A stretch of DNA of 64,000 bases from Alloalcanivorax balearicus MACL04 (lineage in GTDB: Bacteria > Pseudomonadota > Gammaproteobacteria > Pseudomonadales > Alcanivoracaceae). Positions 17,164-25,559 of the stretch are shown in pieces. The stretch covers positions 62,001-126,000 of the forward strand of contig NZ_ARXS01000003.1 of NCBI RefSeq assembly GCF_025532145.1, given 5' to 3'. The notes below the pieces were generated by a model, which saw only the letters and a list, made by a program, of their open reading frames with translations, searched no databases and was not told the DNA's origin. Each line of letters begins with the position of its first letter. Position 1 is the stretch's first letter. Position numbers and translations under genes: made by a program.

Positions 17164-17763
17164 TCACAGTTTCGCGGTCAGGCGGGCTACCTGTTCACCC
17201 TGGTAGCGGGCCAGATTGAGTTCCTTGGTGCTGGGCTGGCGGCTGCCATCGGGACCGGCGATGGTGCCGGCTCCGTAAGGAGAGGCGCCATGCACTTCAC
17301 TGATGTCCATTTGTTCCTGACCGGGATCGGCATAGCCCAGTGGCACGATGATGAAGCCGTGGTGGGCCAGGGTCAGCCAGGTGCTGATGATGGTGGTTTC
17401 CTTGCCGCCGGCGGTGCCGGTGGAGGTGAACACACTGGCGACTTTGCCGGCCAGGGCACCCTGGGCCCACAGGCCGCCGGTCTGGTCCCAGAAAGTGCGC
17501 ATCTGGCCACTCATGTTACCGAAGCGGGTGGGGGTGCCGATGATGATGGCATCGTAGTCCTTGAGTTCCGCCGGGCTGGCCACGGGGTAGGCCTGGTCGG
17601 TTTTGCCACCGGCGTTCTGGAACGCCTCCGGATCCATGGTCTCGGCCACTCGTTTGATCTCCACTTCCACGCCGTCGACTTTGGCGGCGCCTTCGGCCAC
17701 GGCCCGGGCCAGGCTTTCGATATGGCCGTACATGGAGTAGTAAAGAACCAGAACGCGCTTCAT
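17164..17763 (-). CDS. wrbA: NAD(P)H:quinone oxidoreductase WrbA
   Basis: A 199-residue flavodoxin-like protein, the usual WrbA length. It shows the phosphate-binding loop [16 protein letters not shown], the [20 protein letters not shown] segment, [12 protein letters not shown], and [20 protein letters not shown] near the C-terminus, all WrbA signatures. It is an FMN tetramer that reduces quinones by two electrons in the cytoplasm and protects against semiquinone stress. The gene appears monocistronic, with a hairpin terminator downstream. Identification is secure. Confidence 0.95.
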   Translation of the reverse strand: MKRVLVLYYSMYGHIESLARAVAEGAAKVDGVEVEIKRVAETMDPEAFQNAGGKTDQAYPVASPAELKDYDAIIIGTPTRFGNMSGQMRTFWDQTGGLWAQGALAGKVASVFTSTGTAGGKETTIISTWLTLAHHGFIIVPLGYADPGQEQMDISEVHGASPYGAGTIAGPDGSRQPSTKELNLARYQGEQVARLTAKL

Positions 17764-17845
17764 CGGACTCTCCTATTGAGGATGGGAGAGCCCAAGATAG
17801 CGTTGTGTTACCAGGGGAGGGAGCGGACTGGCTGAAACGGATTGA

Positions 17846-18100
17846 TCAGTTTTTTTGATCTGATTCTGGAGCAGCTTTCAATGACTGGATTTCCTTTTCC
17901 AGGGCGTCCAGATAAGCCTGCTGCTGTTCCAACAGCCGTTGTGTGGTGGTCTGCTGGTCGGCCAGGGCCTCCGCCCGCTCACTCAGTTCCTGCCGCTCTC
18001 GCAGCAGGGCGTCGCGGGTTTCGTCCCGGGCCGCGTCCGCCGCCGTGGCCGATGAAGCCCACAGCGGCAGGGCGAGTGAAAAAAAAGCTACAAAACGCAT
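17846..18100 (-). CDS. Small exported coiled-coil protein, function unknown
   Basis: An 84-residue protein with a signal peptide (MRFVAFFSLALPLWASSATA, cleavage near residue 20) and a mature part almost wholly predicted as coiled coil. The mature part is rich in Glu, Gln, Leu and Arg (RERQELSERAEALADQQTTTQRLLEQQ). No family was recognised. It could be a small periplasmic scaffold or chaperone-like protein. It stands alone between wrbA and another small secreted protein, with separate spacers of about 65-80 bp on each side. Confidence 0.65.
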   Translation of the reverse strand: MRFVAFFSLALPLWASSATAADAARDETRDALLRERQELSERAEALADQQTTTQRLLEQQQAYLDALEKEIQSLKAAPESDQKN

Positions 18101-18164
18101 GACGGGAATGGCGGTGACCGTGGTGGGGGCAGTGTAGCAGATCCCGCCGATCCCGTGAGCCGGA

Positions 18165-18545
18165 CTACTTGATCATGCCCTTGAAGGCCTGACTCATCTG
18201 TTGCTGCAGTTCCTCACAGGCGGATTCTTGCTCGGCCTTGGACATGGTGTCCCAACGCTCATCGGTTTTTTTCTTGCCAGCGTCAAAGGCGGTGTCGAAT
18301 TCCTCGGCGGTGAGACCCATTTGCGACATCTGCTGTTTCTGCTTAGCTTTCATGTCGGCCAGTTGGTCCTTGGTATAATCGCCGCATACTTCGGCCGCGG
18401 AGTGCATGCTGCCGCTGAAAGTGGCCAACTGATGCCCCATCTGGACCATGTTGGGGGCGGCTTCGGGGGACTGCGCATGCAGTGAACCGAAAGCGGTGAT
18501 GGTGATGGAGGCCGCCAACAGACGGGTCAGAATGGATTTCAGCAT
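18165..18545 (-). CDS. Small secreted helical protein, function unknown
   Basis: A 126-residue protein with a clear signal peptide (hydrophobic core about residues 5-24, Ala-x-Ala type end LHAQS). The mature part is polar and helical, rich in Met, Gln and Lys (MKAKQKQQMSQMGLTAEEFD) and has two cysteines (AAEVCGDY, ESACEEL) that could form a disulfide in the periplasm. I do not recognise a family. The start is preceded by AAGGAGAGGAAACC, a strong ribosome-binding site. It is 47 bp upstream of the next minus-strand gene's stop and may share a transcript with it. Confidence 0.7.
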   Translation of the reverse strand: MLKSILTRLLAASITITAFGSLHAQSPEAAPNMVQMGHQLATFSGSMHSAAEVCGDYTKDQLADMKAKQKQQMSQMGLTAEEFDTAFDAGKKKTDERWDTMSKAEQESACEELQQQMSQAFKGMIK

Positions 18546-18592
18546 GGTTTCCTCTCCTTGAAGTGAAACGGGTCGATGAGTCCTGATCGGGC

Positions 18593-19210
18593 TTATCGCA
18601 GTGAACGATGCAGCGTGACCGCGGCCTCGATGACGCGATCATTGGTGACGTTCCTCAGTTCTTCCACCTTTTGCAAGTACAGTCCGCCGGCGGCGAAGGA
18701 AATGTTGACGTGGCCAACCACCACTTGTGGACCGACCATGCCCAACTGGGCGGCGGGATCGAGTTTGCCGCCCATGTCGACGACATAACCGCCAAGCGCT
18801 TCGACGCGGGCATCGTCATACACCATGCCAAGGTCGCGCAGGGTTTTCTCGTCGGAGCTGTCCCGCGGGTCCACCGTGATACCGATCGACAAGCTGCCGC
18901 CCTTGACCATTTCGAAAGCGTTGTCGCTCTCCACCCGGGGTGTCAGCCAGGTGCAGTTGACGCCGTAGCGGCCGTCTTCCCGATAACGACCCGGCTCGCC
19001 TTCGTCGTCGGCGGGCGTCAGGCCGCTGACCAGGTCCCCGAGGAGAGCGGCCATGCCGTCGCAATCGGGAATGCGGTCATAGGCGGGCAGCGTTGCCGCC
19101 GCGGTGTTGGCATCGCCGCCGGATTCGTCATCGCCACATCCACTCAAAACGAGTGCGGCAAATAAGAAAAGAAAAGCGGAGTGGAAAGACGGATCCTTGT
19201 ACCTGTTCAT
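18593..19210 (-). CDS. Putative lipoprotein, function unknown
   Basis: From the ATG at 19210 this is a 205-residue protein with a lipoprotein signal (FLFLFAALVLSGC, Cys at about residue 24) and an acidic, Gly/Asp-rich tether (GDDESGGDAN). The folded part has two cysteines (DRIPDCDGMA and GVNCTWLTP) and alternates with strands like a small periplasmic beta-rich domain. An upstream in-frame ATG at 19264 would bury the signal peptide and is rejected. No family is recognised. A 12-bp GC-rich hairpin (19280-19308) lies in its promoter/leader region. Confidence 0.7.
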   Translation of the reverse strand: MNRYKDPSFHSAFLFLFAALVLSGCGDDESGGDANTAAATLPAYDRIPDCDGMAALLGDLVSGLTPADDEGEPGRYREDGRYGVNCTWLTPRVESDNAFEMVKGGSLSIGITVDPRDSSDEKTLRDLGMVYDDARVEALGGYVVDMGGKLDPAAQLGMVGPQVVVGHVNISFAAGGLYLQKVEELRNVTNDRVIEAAVTLHRSLR

Positions 19211-19279
19211 ATCCCTGATTCTTTTAAGTTGAGGGTGGTCGGTCACGAACAGGATCATTATCAATGGCCCCGGAGGGGG

Positions 19280-19308
19280 CCGATACCCCCCAAAGGGGGG
19301 GGTATTGG
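19280..19308. other. GC-rich perfect-stem hairpin in leader region
   Basis: CCGATACCCCCC and GGGGGGTATTGG form a 12-bp stem (one G-T pair) around a 5-base loop. It lies 70-98 bp upstream of the lipoprotein start. It lacks a T-tract on either side, so it is not a convincing terminator. It could be a regulatory leader structure or the end of an unseen transcript. Confidence 0.5.
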
Positions 19309-19430
19309 GGAGGGAGAGGATCAGGGTGCCACCGGCTCAATGGTCTCGCTTGCGCCGGGTGCGGAGGCCGGCCTTGTTATTTTGCCCGGAGTATAAGCCA
19401 GCCCCGTTGGAACCGGGAGGCTCCATACAG

Positions 19431-19520
19431 ACCCGCTGTGGGAGCTTGCCTGCAAGCGAACTGACTCTCGGGGCCAAAAAGATTCGCTTGCAGGCAAGCT
19501 CCCACAGCGGCTTTGTAGCC
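19431..19520. repeat. REP-like palindromic unit
   Basis: CCCGCTGTGGGAGCTTGCCT plus GCAAGCGAA pairs with GATTCGCTTGCAGGCAAGCT plus CCCACAGCGG. The copy is nearly perfect. It lies in the 477-bp spacer between the yeiH 3' end and the lipoprotein gene start. Confidence 0.9.
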
Positions 19521-19574
19521 ACCATTTATGCCTCCAAGGCCAGAAGAACTCCCGTGCTTTGCCGGTCACTTCGA

Positions 19575-19646
19575 AGCGGAACCGTGTTACGCCTTTGCGG
19601 AACCCTGCTTCACGGCGTTTCCGCAAAGGCGTAACACGGTTCCGCT
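19575..19646. repeat. Perfect 27-bp inverted repeat, distinct from the REP family
   Basis: The arms at 19575-19601 and 19620-19646 are exact reverse complements over 27 bp (AGCGGAACCGTGTTACGCCT...) with an 18-bp spacer. It lies 41 bp downstream of the yeiH stop and might end that transcript, but it has no T-tract next to the stem. A 27-bp perfect match suggests a recent mobile or converted element. No target-site duplication was evident. Confidence 0.85.
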
Positions 19647-19687
19647 GTCCCTGATGGAGGGCAACAAGGTTTCCTTAAAAAAGACAT

Positions 19688-20740
19688 TCAAAGAGCCCCG
19701 CTGAACAGAGCGGCGAAGACCAGCGCCAGGGTGGCGAGCCAGAGAATCGCGCCCAGGGCCAGAGGGCGCCATCCGGCGCGGCGCAGCAAATCGAAATGGG
19801 TGCTCAAGCCCAGTGCCGCCATCGCCAGCGCCAGCAGAATGTCGTCCAGGCCGGCCAGGGGAGAGGCCAAGGAATCCGGCACCCAGCCCAGGCCGTTGAC
19901 CACCAGGGCACCGACGAACCAGAACGCGAAAGCGGGGAGAACCGGGCGTGTCTTGATACCACTGTTTCCGATACTGTTACCGGCGCCAGCGCTGGTGGCG
20001 CGGCGCGCGCCCATGCCGAGTACCAGCAATACCGGCGCCAGCATCATCACCCGCACCATTTTTACCAGCAGGGCGCTGTCCACCAGCGCCGGCGACATGG
20101 CCTGGGCGGCGACGATCACCTGGGCCACCTCCTGGACGCTGGCCCCCACCAGCACGGCGAAATGATTCTGGTCCGGAAACAGCGTTGGTAGATGGTGATA
20201 CAGCAGTGGTAACAGCAGCATGTTGAGCGTGCCGAACACCACCACCGCCGCCACCGCCATGGCGGTATCCCGGTCGCGGGTCCCCAGTACCGGCTCGGCG
20301 GCGAGCACCGCGGCGGCACCGCAGATACCATTGCCGGCACCGATGGAGAGCGCGGCGGCGCGGCTCATGCCCAGCCAGCGCTGCCCCAGCCAGCCGCCGA
20401 GTATCAGACTCAAGGCGATTTGTCCCGCGTTCAGGGCGATTACGCCGAGGCCCAGTTCGCCCACCGCGTCCAGGGGAATACGCAGTCCGTACAGGACGAT
20501 GGCGATTTTCAGAATCGGCCCCTTGAACAGCGCCAGGGCGGATCCGCCGGCCTCGCGCAGTGGTGCCGGCAGCGGTTGCGCCACCACCAGGCCGAGCAGC
20601 ATGGCCAGAGCCAGCGCGCCCAGCCCCCAGTGTTGAGCCAGCCGGCTGTGGGCCAGGCCGATCCCGGCCAGGGCGCAGGCCAGGACCAGCAGCGCCATGG
20701 GCCAGTGCGGGCGGGGCAGAGCGAGAGAGAGCGTGCGCAT
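19688..20740 (-). CDS. yeiH: YeiH-family putative sulfate exporter (UPF0324)
   Basis: A 350-residue inner-membrane protein with about 10-11 hydrophobic helices. Family motifs are ILKIAIVLYGLRIPLDAVGELG, ALSIGAGNGICGAAAVLAAEPV and VLVGASVQEVAQVIVAAQA, all typical of the UPF0324/PSE group. The transport role as an anion exporter is a family-level prediction, not proven here. It is divergent from a LysR gene, the same arrangement as yeiH with yeiE in enterobacteria. The 99-bp divergent spacer is very AT-rich and holds a TTATAA palindrome. It is monocistronic. Confidence 0.88.
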   Translation of the reverse strand: MRTLSLALPRPHWPMALLVLACALAGIGLAHSRLAQHWGLGALALAMLLGLVVAQPLPAPLREAGGSALALFKGPILKIAIVLYGLRIPLDAVGELGLGVIALNAGQIALSLILGGWLGQRWLGMSRAAALSIGAGNGICGAAAVLAAEPVLGTRDRDTAMAVAAVVVFGTLNMLLLPLLYHHLPTLFPDQNHFAVLVGASVQEVAQVIVAAQAMSPALVDSALLVKMVRVMMLAPVLLVLGMGARRATSAGAGNSIGNSGIKTRPVLPAFAFWFVGALVVNGLGWVPDSLASPLAGLDDILLALAMAALGLSTHFDLLRRAGWRPLALGAILWLATLALVFAALFSGAL

Positions 20741-20812
20741 CGGTGGTTCCTTTGATCCTTTGGCAAGGTCAAGCCACTATGCCGAAGCGCCATAAATAAT
20801 AATATTTGATAA

Positions 20813-20826
20813 TTATAAACTTATAA
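20813..20826. promoter_or_regulatory. AT-rich dyad in the yeiH/LysR divergent promoter
   Basis: TTATAA-AC-TTATAA is a 6-bp inverted repeat in a roughly 55-bp AT-rich island between yeiH (start 20740) and the LysR gene (start 20840). The location suits LysR binding or overlapping promoters. No classical T-N11-A site within a GC-flanked dyad is obvious, so this is a candidate only. Confidence 0.4.
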
Positions 20827-20839
20827 CTAAAATAAATTT

Positions 20840-21796
20840 ATGAATGAAACGACACTAAAACAATGGCGGTTGTTCCTGGCGGTGGCGGAAACCGGTTCAG
20901 TGGCGGCGGCGGCGGAACGGGTGGCGCTGACCCAACCGGCGGTGAGTCAGGGCCTGGCGCAGTTGGAGCAGCGGCTGGACGCACGGCTGTTCGATCGTGT
21001 TGGTCGCGGGCTGGTTCTGAATGACCGGGGGCGGGCGTTGATTCCGGAAGCCCGCGCCTTGCTGACACAGCTCTCCCGTTGCGAGAGGCTGTTCCAGTCA
21101 CCCCCGTTGGAGGTGACGCTGGCCGCCACCCACACTTTGGGCAATTACTATCTGCCGCCATTGTTATCCACATTCAGGCAGCGCCATCCGCGGGCACGGG
21201 TCCGGATGGATGTGGTCAATACCCGCCAGGCGGTGGCATTGCTGCTGGAACTGAAAGTGGATCTGGCGCTGGTGGAGGGGCCGGTGTCCCACGCCCTGCT
21301 GCGGGTGCGGCATTGGCGTGACGATGTGCTATTGCGGGTGGCGGCCCCATCGGTGGTGGAGGCATTGAAGCCGGATCCCGCCCATTGGCCCTGGGTGATG
21401 CGCGAGCCTGGTTCGGGCACACGGACGGTGATTGAACGCAGTCTGGGGACGGACTTTCCGGAACCGCAACGGATACTGGAACTGGGGGCCGGCGAGGCGG
21501 TGCGCCAGGCGCTGATGGCCGGGGCCGGTGTCGGTTATGTCAGTGAGGCCAGTGTGAGCGCGGCGCTGGCCGATGGTCGGCTGTGTCCGGTGCCGGGGCC
21601 GCATCAGCGTTTGGTGCGGCCGCTGTACTGGGTACGACACGCCCGGCATGAGCCGGGCGCGGGGGAAACGGCCCTGGGGGGAAACGGCCCTGGGGGCCGT
21701 GTTGCGGGAAGCGGTGCCGTGATCAGCGCGCTTTGCCCATGCTTTCCTTCATTTCCTGATCGATCCAGATGCGTGAGTAGATGGCGTTGGGTTTGA
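20840..21796 (+). CDS. LysR-family regulator (YeiE-like) with frameshifted C-terminus
   Basis: A 318-residue LysR protein. The N-terminal winged HTH (GSVAAAAERVALTQPAVSQG) and the effector domain (VRMDVVNTRQAVALLLELKV, GVGYVSEASV) are intact. A 16-bp tandem duplication at about 21661-21695 shifts the frame near the end. Without the extra 16 bp the frame would read ALGAVLREAVP and stop at 21720-21722, a natural LysR ending just before the convergent gene. As it stands, the protein gains about 30 unrelated residues and its 3' end overlaps the binding-protein gene by 74 bp. It probably still folds, because only the last few native residues are lost. Divergent placement suggests it controls yeiH. 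Confidence 0.85.
   Translation: MNETTLKQWRLFLAVAETGSVAAAAERVALTQPAVSQGLAQLEQRLDARLFDRVGRGLVLNDRGRALIPEARALLTQLSRCERLFQSPPLEVTLAATHTLGNYYLPPLLSTFRQRHPRARVRMDVVNTRQAVALLLELKVDLALVEGPVSHALLRVRHWRDDVLLRVAAPSVVEALKPDPAHWPWVMREPGSGTRTVIERSLGTDFPEPQRILELGAGEAVRQALMAGAGVGYVSEASVSAALADGRLCPVPGPHQRLVRPLYWVRHARHEPGAGETALGGNGPGGRVAGSGAVISALCPCFPSFPDRSRCVSRWRWV
21661..21695. repeat. 16-bp tandem duplication in the LysR 3' end
   Basis: GGAAACGGCCCTGGGG occurs twice in direct succession (21664-21679 and 21680-21695). As 16 is not a multiple of three, it changes the reading frame. The G runs flanking the unit would favour slippage, so copy number may be unstable. Confidence 0.9.
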
Positions 21797-23432
21797 CCGC
21801 GCCGATACGCTGCTCACCGTAGTAGTTCTTCACCCACGGCCACCAGGCGGAGTAGCCCATTTCCGTCGGCAGCCACACGTGCGGCACGGCTTCCTCGATG
21901 ATGAAATCATTCAACTCTTTCAGCATCGCATTGCGTTTCTCGGTGTCCGGTTCCTTGATGGCGGCGTCGATCTTCCGGTCAAACTCCTCGTTGCTGTACC
22001 AGGACGCGTTCCAGGTCTGATCGGTGCGGAAGCTCTTGCGCAGTACCTGGATCGGGTTGCCGGAGCCGTTGTTCATCAGATAGCCGCCGGCCTGGGTCTT
22101 GCCGCGCATGTTGGAGCGGAAGGCACCGTACTCCATGGTCTTGATGTTCACTTTCACACCGACCTGCTGATAGTAAGCCTGCAGCATGGGCGCCACATCC
22201 ATGTGGTAGGGGCTGCAGGAGCAGACCTGGAGATCGAAGCTGAAGCCTTTTGGATAACCGGCTTCGGCCAGCAGCTTTTTCGCTTTCTCCGGGTCGTATT
22301 CGAACAGTTCCCGGGCTTCGGCGGAGAGCTGGTCCAGCGGAGTGTAGAACTCGGTCCAGCGCTGGGCGAAGGGATAGTTGAGCAATTCCCCTTCACCGTT
22401 GAGCAGCGAGGAGAGAATTGCCTTCTGGTCCACCGCGATGTTCAGGGCGCGGCGCACGCGTACATCGTTGAAGGGTTTTTGATCGGTGCGCAGGGCGATG
22501 TAAGTGCCATTGGTGGAAAGGTTTTTGCGGAACTGCAGCTCCGGCGCGGTTTTCTTCAATTGATCCACCAACTGCCAGCGGATCGCCTCCATGATATCGA
22601 TGCGGCCGGAACTGAGCGCCGCCACCGCGCTCGCCTCATCCTTGATGATGTGATAGACCACTTTGTCGTTCAGCGGCAGCGGATATTCCTTGCCGTTGAG
22701 GGTCACCGAATCCCAGTAGTCGTCGTTCTTCGCGTACACCTGCTGACGGCCGGTCTCGATCTTTTCGATGCGATAAGGGCCGGTGCCGGCGGCGTTACGC
22801 CAGTCCGCCCGTTTGTCCTCGCTGAGATTCTGCCACTCCGGCGGAGAGATGCCGTCGTAGTATCCCCAGGCAATCCGGTACGGCCAGTTGCCGTGGAACT
22901 GGTTGAAATAGGCGATCACGGTGTGATCGTCCGGCGCTTCCCAGCGCTCGATGAAATCCCAGAAGGTGGGAATGGCGCGGGGGCTGTTGCCGCGGCTTTG
23001 GAACGAGGTGATGACGTCGTTGGCCACCAGTTCCCGCTTTTTCATCACGCCGGGCACTTCCTGCCACTGGACCCCCTTGCGCAGGTGGAAGATCACCCGC
23101 ATGGGGTCTTCCTTCACCTCCCAGCTTTCCGCCAGGCTGCCTTCCAACTGGTTGTAGGGAATATAAGCCTGCTCGACGAAAGAATTTTCGTTCTTGCCAC
23201 GTGGGCCGTATTGCAGATCGCCGCGCAGCAGGGATTCCAGTTGCAGATTGTCGTGGTTGCCTTTCCAGGTCCAGTTCTGCAAATCCCAGGTAGTGGCATC
23301 CAGAGTGCGGTACATGGTGGAGATATTCACGGTGCCGCCGAGCTGGGGTGTTGCTTCCTCGGCGGCCTGGATAGCACCGGCGGCGCCGAGCGTGGCCAGA
23401 ACCAGAGTGGTTCGAAGGGTGCGCAGAGTCAT
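21723..23432 (-). CDS. Dipeptide/oligopeptide-type ABC transporter substrate-binding protein (family 5)
   Basis: A 569-residue exported protein. The ATG at 23432 overlaps the upstream ATPase stop by 4 bp and has GAGGAAC upstream. It starts with a signal peptide ending IQAAEE. Extracellular-solute-binding family 5 features are SLAESWEVKEDPMRVIFHLR, DVITSFQSRGN, AAGTGPYRIEKIETGRQ and VRRALNIAVDQKAILSSLL. It binds peptides or other solutes in the periplasm for the permease encoded by the four genes upstream on the same strand. The 5'-extended frame to 23807 lies antisense-free inside the ATPase gene and is rejected. The substrate cannot be told from sequence. An unusual CSCS cysteine pair occurs in the C-terminal lobe (QVCSCSPYH). 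Confidence 0.9.
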   Translation of the reverse strand: MTLRTLRTTLVLATLGAAGAIQAAEEATPQLGGTVNISTMYRTLDATTWDLQNWTWKGNHDNLQLESLLRGDLQYGPRGKNENSFVEQAYIPYNQLEGSLAESWEVKEDPMRVIFHLRKGVQWQEVPGVMKKRELVANDVITSFQSRGNSPRAIPTFWDFIERWEAPDDHTVIAYFNQFHGNWPYRIAWGYYDGISPPEWQNLSEDKRADWRNAAGTGPYRIEKIETGRQQVYAKNDDYWDSVTLNGKEYPLPLNDKVVYHIIKDEASAVAALSSGRIDIMEAIRWQLVDQLKKTAPELQFRKNLSTNGTYIALRTDQKPFNDVRVRRALNIAVDQKAILSSLLNGEGELLNYPFAQRWTEFYTPLDQLSAEARELFEYDPEKAKKLLAEAGYPKGFSFDLQVCSCSPYHMDVAPMLQAYYQQVGVKVNIKTMEYGAFRSNMRGKTQAGGYLMNNGSGNPIQVLRKSFRTDQTWNASWYSNEEFDRKIDAAIKEPDTEKRNAMLKELNDFIIEEAVPHVWLPTEMGYSAWWPWVKNYYGEQRIGAVKPNAIYSRIWIDQEMKESMGKAR

Positions 23433-24502
23433 GCGATGTTCCTCGCTTGTTCTTGGTATGAAGGTTCGGAGTGATTCATCTCCGCCACCCGGGACGGGTC
23501 GTGAAGATGGCAGGCGACGCTGTGGCCGTCTTCCACGTCGATCGGCCGTGGTGCCTCGCGGCGGCACAGATCGGTGGCGTGGGGACAGCGGGGATGGAAC
23601 GGGCAGCCCGGAGGCGGATCGATGGGGCTGGGGACTTCGCCGTCGACCGAAGGGTTGAAGCGGGCCTGGACCACCGGATCCGGATCGGCGATGGGAATGG
23701 CGCCCAGCAGCGCCCGGGTATAAGGATGGCGTGGTGCCTGATACAACCGCTCCCGATCCGCCACTTCCACCACTCGTCCCAGATACATGACCACGATGCG
23801 GTGACAAAGGTGACGCACCACCGCCAGGTCGTGGGCAACGAATAAATAGGTCAGGCCGAGATCCCGTTGCAGATCTTCCAGCAGATTGATGACCTGGGCC
23901 TGGATTGACACGTCCAGGGCGGACACCGGCTCGTCGCAGATGATCAGTGACGGATCCGCCGCCAGTGCCCGGGCGATACCGATGCGTTGCCGTTGACCGC
24001 CGGAGAATTCGTGGGGATAGCGGTCGGCCATTTCCGCTTTCAGGCCGACCCGGTCGAGCAGGTCCATGACCCGTTCCCGGTATTCCGCCCGGGTGCGGGT
24101 AAGCCGGTGCACGCGCAGCGGTTCGCCGATGATATCCAGTACGCGCATACGGGGGTTGAGCGCCCCGAACGGGTCTTGATACACCATTTGCATCTTGCGC
24201 CGCAGCCGCTTCGTGGTGGCCGCGTCCGGATGGCTGATATCCTCGCCGTCAAAGACAATGCGTCCTTCCGTGAGCGGGGTCATACGCAGTACCGCCAGAC
24301 CGGTGGTGGACTTGCCGCAGCCGGATTCGCCCACCAGGCCCAGGGTTTCGCCGCGATGCACGGTGAAATCGACACCGTCCACCGCCTTGACCATGGCGGC
24401 GGGTTTGCCGAACAGACCCGGGCGCAAAGGAAAGTGTACTTTCAGGCCGCTGACCTGGAGCAAGGGGGCGGTGACGTCGGTATGAGAGTCAGTGTGTGTC
24501 AT
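23429..24502 (-). CDS. Dipeptide/oligopeptide ABC transporter ATP-binding protein (DppF/OppF type)
   Basis: A 357-residue ATPase. Walker A is GLVGESGCGKSTTG, the ABC signature is SGGQRQRIGIARAL, and Walker B is LIICDEPVSALD. The C-terminal oligopeptide-transporter extension contains [15 protein letters not shown], whose cysteines may hold a [4Fe-4S] cluster as proposed for this subfamily. It overlaps the upstream dppD-like gene by 14 bp and the binding-protein gene by 4 bp. Together with DppD it powers import through DppBC. Order in the operon is B-C-D-F-A, with the receptor last. Confidence 0.93.
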   Translation of the reverse strand: MTHTDSHTDVTAPLLQVSGLKVHFPLRPGLFGKPAAMVKAVDGVDFTVHRGETLGLVGESGCGKSTTGLAVLRMTPLTEGRIVFDGEDISHPDAATTKRLRRKMQMVYQDPFGALNPRMRVLDIIGEPLRVHRLTRTRAEYRERVMDLLDRVGLKAEMADRYPHEFSGGQRQRIGIARALAADPSLIICDEPVSALDVSIQAQVINLLEDLQRDLGLTYLFVAHDLAVVRHLCHRIVVMYLGRVVEVADRERLYQAPRHPYTRALLGAIPIADPDPVVQARFNPSVDGEVPSPIDPPPGCPFHPRCPHATDLCRREAPRPIDVEDGHSVACHLHDPSRVAEMNHSEPSYQEQARNIA

Positions 24503-25529
24503 CGAGATTCACCCAGCAGGCTTTCCAATGTTCTTGATCGAGCCGCTCCAGCGGAGGCCGTTCCTGCTTGCAACGGGGCTGGGCGAAGCGACAACGGGGG
24601 TGGAACGGGCACCCGGATGGCGGGTCGGACAGATCCGGCGGCGAGCCGGGGATGGGTGTCAGACGATTGCCAATGGCGTCGTCGAGCCGTGGCATGGATT
24701 CCATCAGGCCCACTGTGTAGGGGTGTCGCGGCCGATGAAAAATATCGTGGGCGGTGCCGCGCTCGACGATGCGGCCGGCGTACATGACGTTGATGCGGTC
24801 GGCGTAGCGGGCCACCACGCCGAGGTCGTGGGTGATCAGCATCATCGACGACTGACTGGCGCGGGTGATATCGCGCAGCAGTTCCAGAATTTGCGCCTGC
24901 ACCGTGACGTCCAGAGCAGTGGTGGGTTCGTCGGCTATGATCAGCCGGGGCAGGCAGGCCAGCCCCATGGCGATCATGACACGCTGGCGCATGCCACCGG
25001 ATAGCTCATGGGGGTAGGCGTCGAGGCGTTTTTCCGGATCACCGATACGCACCTGGCGCAGCAGTTCGATGCATCGCTCACGAACCTTGTCCTTGGGCAC
25101 ACTGCCGTGAACGCGCAGTGGTTCCGCCAACTGCCGGCCGATGCGCAGACTCGGATTCAACGAGGTCATCGGCTCCTGGAAGATCATGGAAATGTCGCGG
25201 CCACGGAGCTGACGAATGGCGTCGTCGGGCAGATCCAGCAGATCCTGGCCATCAAACAGCACCCGGCCGCCGATGATCTGCCCCGGCGGGCTGGGGATCA
25301 AACGCAGCAGCGACATGGCGGTGATGCTTTTGCCGGAGCCGCTTTCGCCAACAATAGCGAGCACCTCTCCGCGGCGCACGTCGAAGCTGACATCGTTGAC
25401 CGCGTGAACCACGCTGTCGTCCTTCTCGAACACGGTGTGCAGATTTTCCACCCGCAACAATGTGGCGGCGGGCTCGGTGCGCGGCGTGGCCGTGGCCGTC
25501 GCCGTCGCCGTTGAAGTCTCTGTGGACAT
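24489..25529 (-). CDS. Dipeptide/oligopeptide ABC transporter ATP-binding protein (DppD/OppD type)
   Basis: A 346-residue ATPase with Walker A ([14 protein letters not shown]), signature [14 protein letters not shown], Walker [13 protein letters not shown] and the C-terminal [15 protein letters not shown] extension. The N-terminal 20 residues contain an Ala-Thr repeat ([16 protein letters not shown]) encoded by tandem hexanucleotides of the ACGGCG type, a low-complexity start absent from standard family members. The true fold begins near [22 protein letters not shown] precedes the start. It forms a heterodimer with the DppF-type subunit. Confidence 0.93.
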   Translation of the reverse strand: MSTETSTATATATATPRTEPAATLLRVENLHTVFEKDDSVVHAVNDVSFDVRRGEVLAIVGESGSGKSITAMSLLRLIPSPPGQIIGGRVLFDGQDLLDLPDDAIRQLRGRDISMIFQEPMTSLNPSLRIGRQLAEPLRVHGSVPKDKVRERCIELLRQVRIGDPEKRLDAYPHELSGGMRQRVMIAMGLACLPRLIIADEPTTALDVTVQAQILELLRDITRASQSSMMLITHDLGVVARYADRINVMYAGRIVERGTAHDIFHRPRHPYTVGLMESMPRLDDAIGNRLTPIPGSPPDLSDPPSGCPFHPRCRFAQPRCKQERPPLERLDQEHWKACWVNLDDTH

Positions 25530-25559
25530 GGTCTCTCCCTTCCTCGGACCAGGGGCCGG

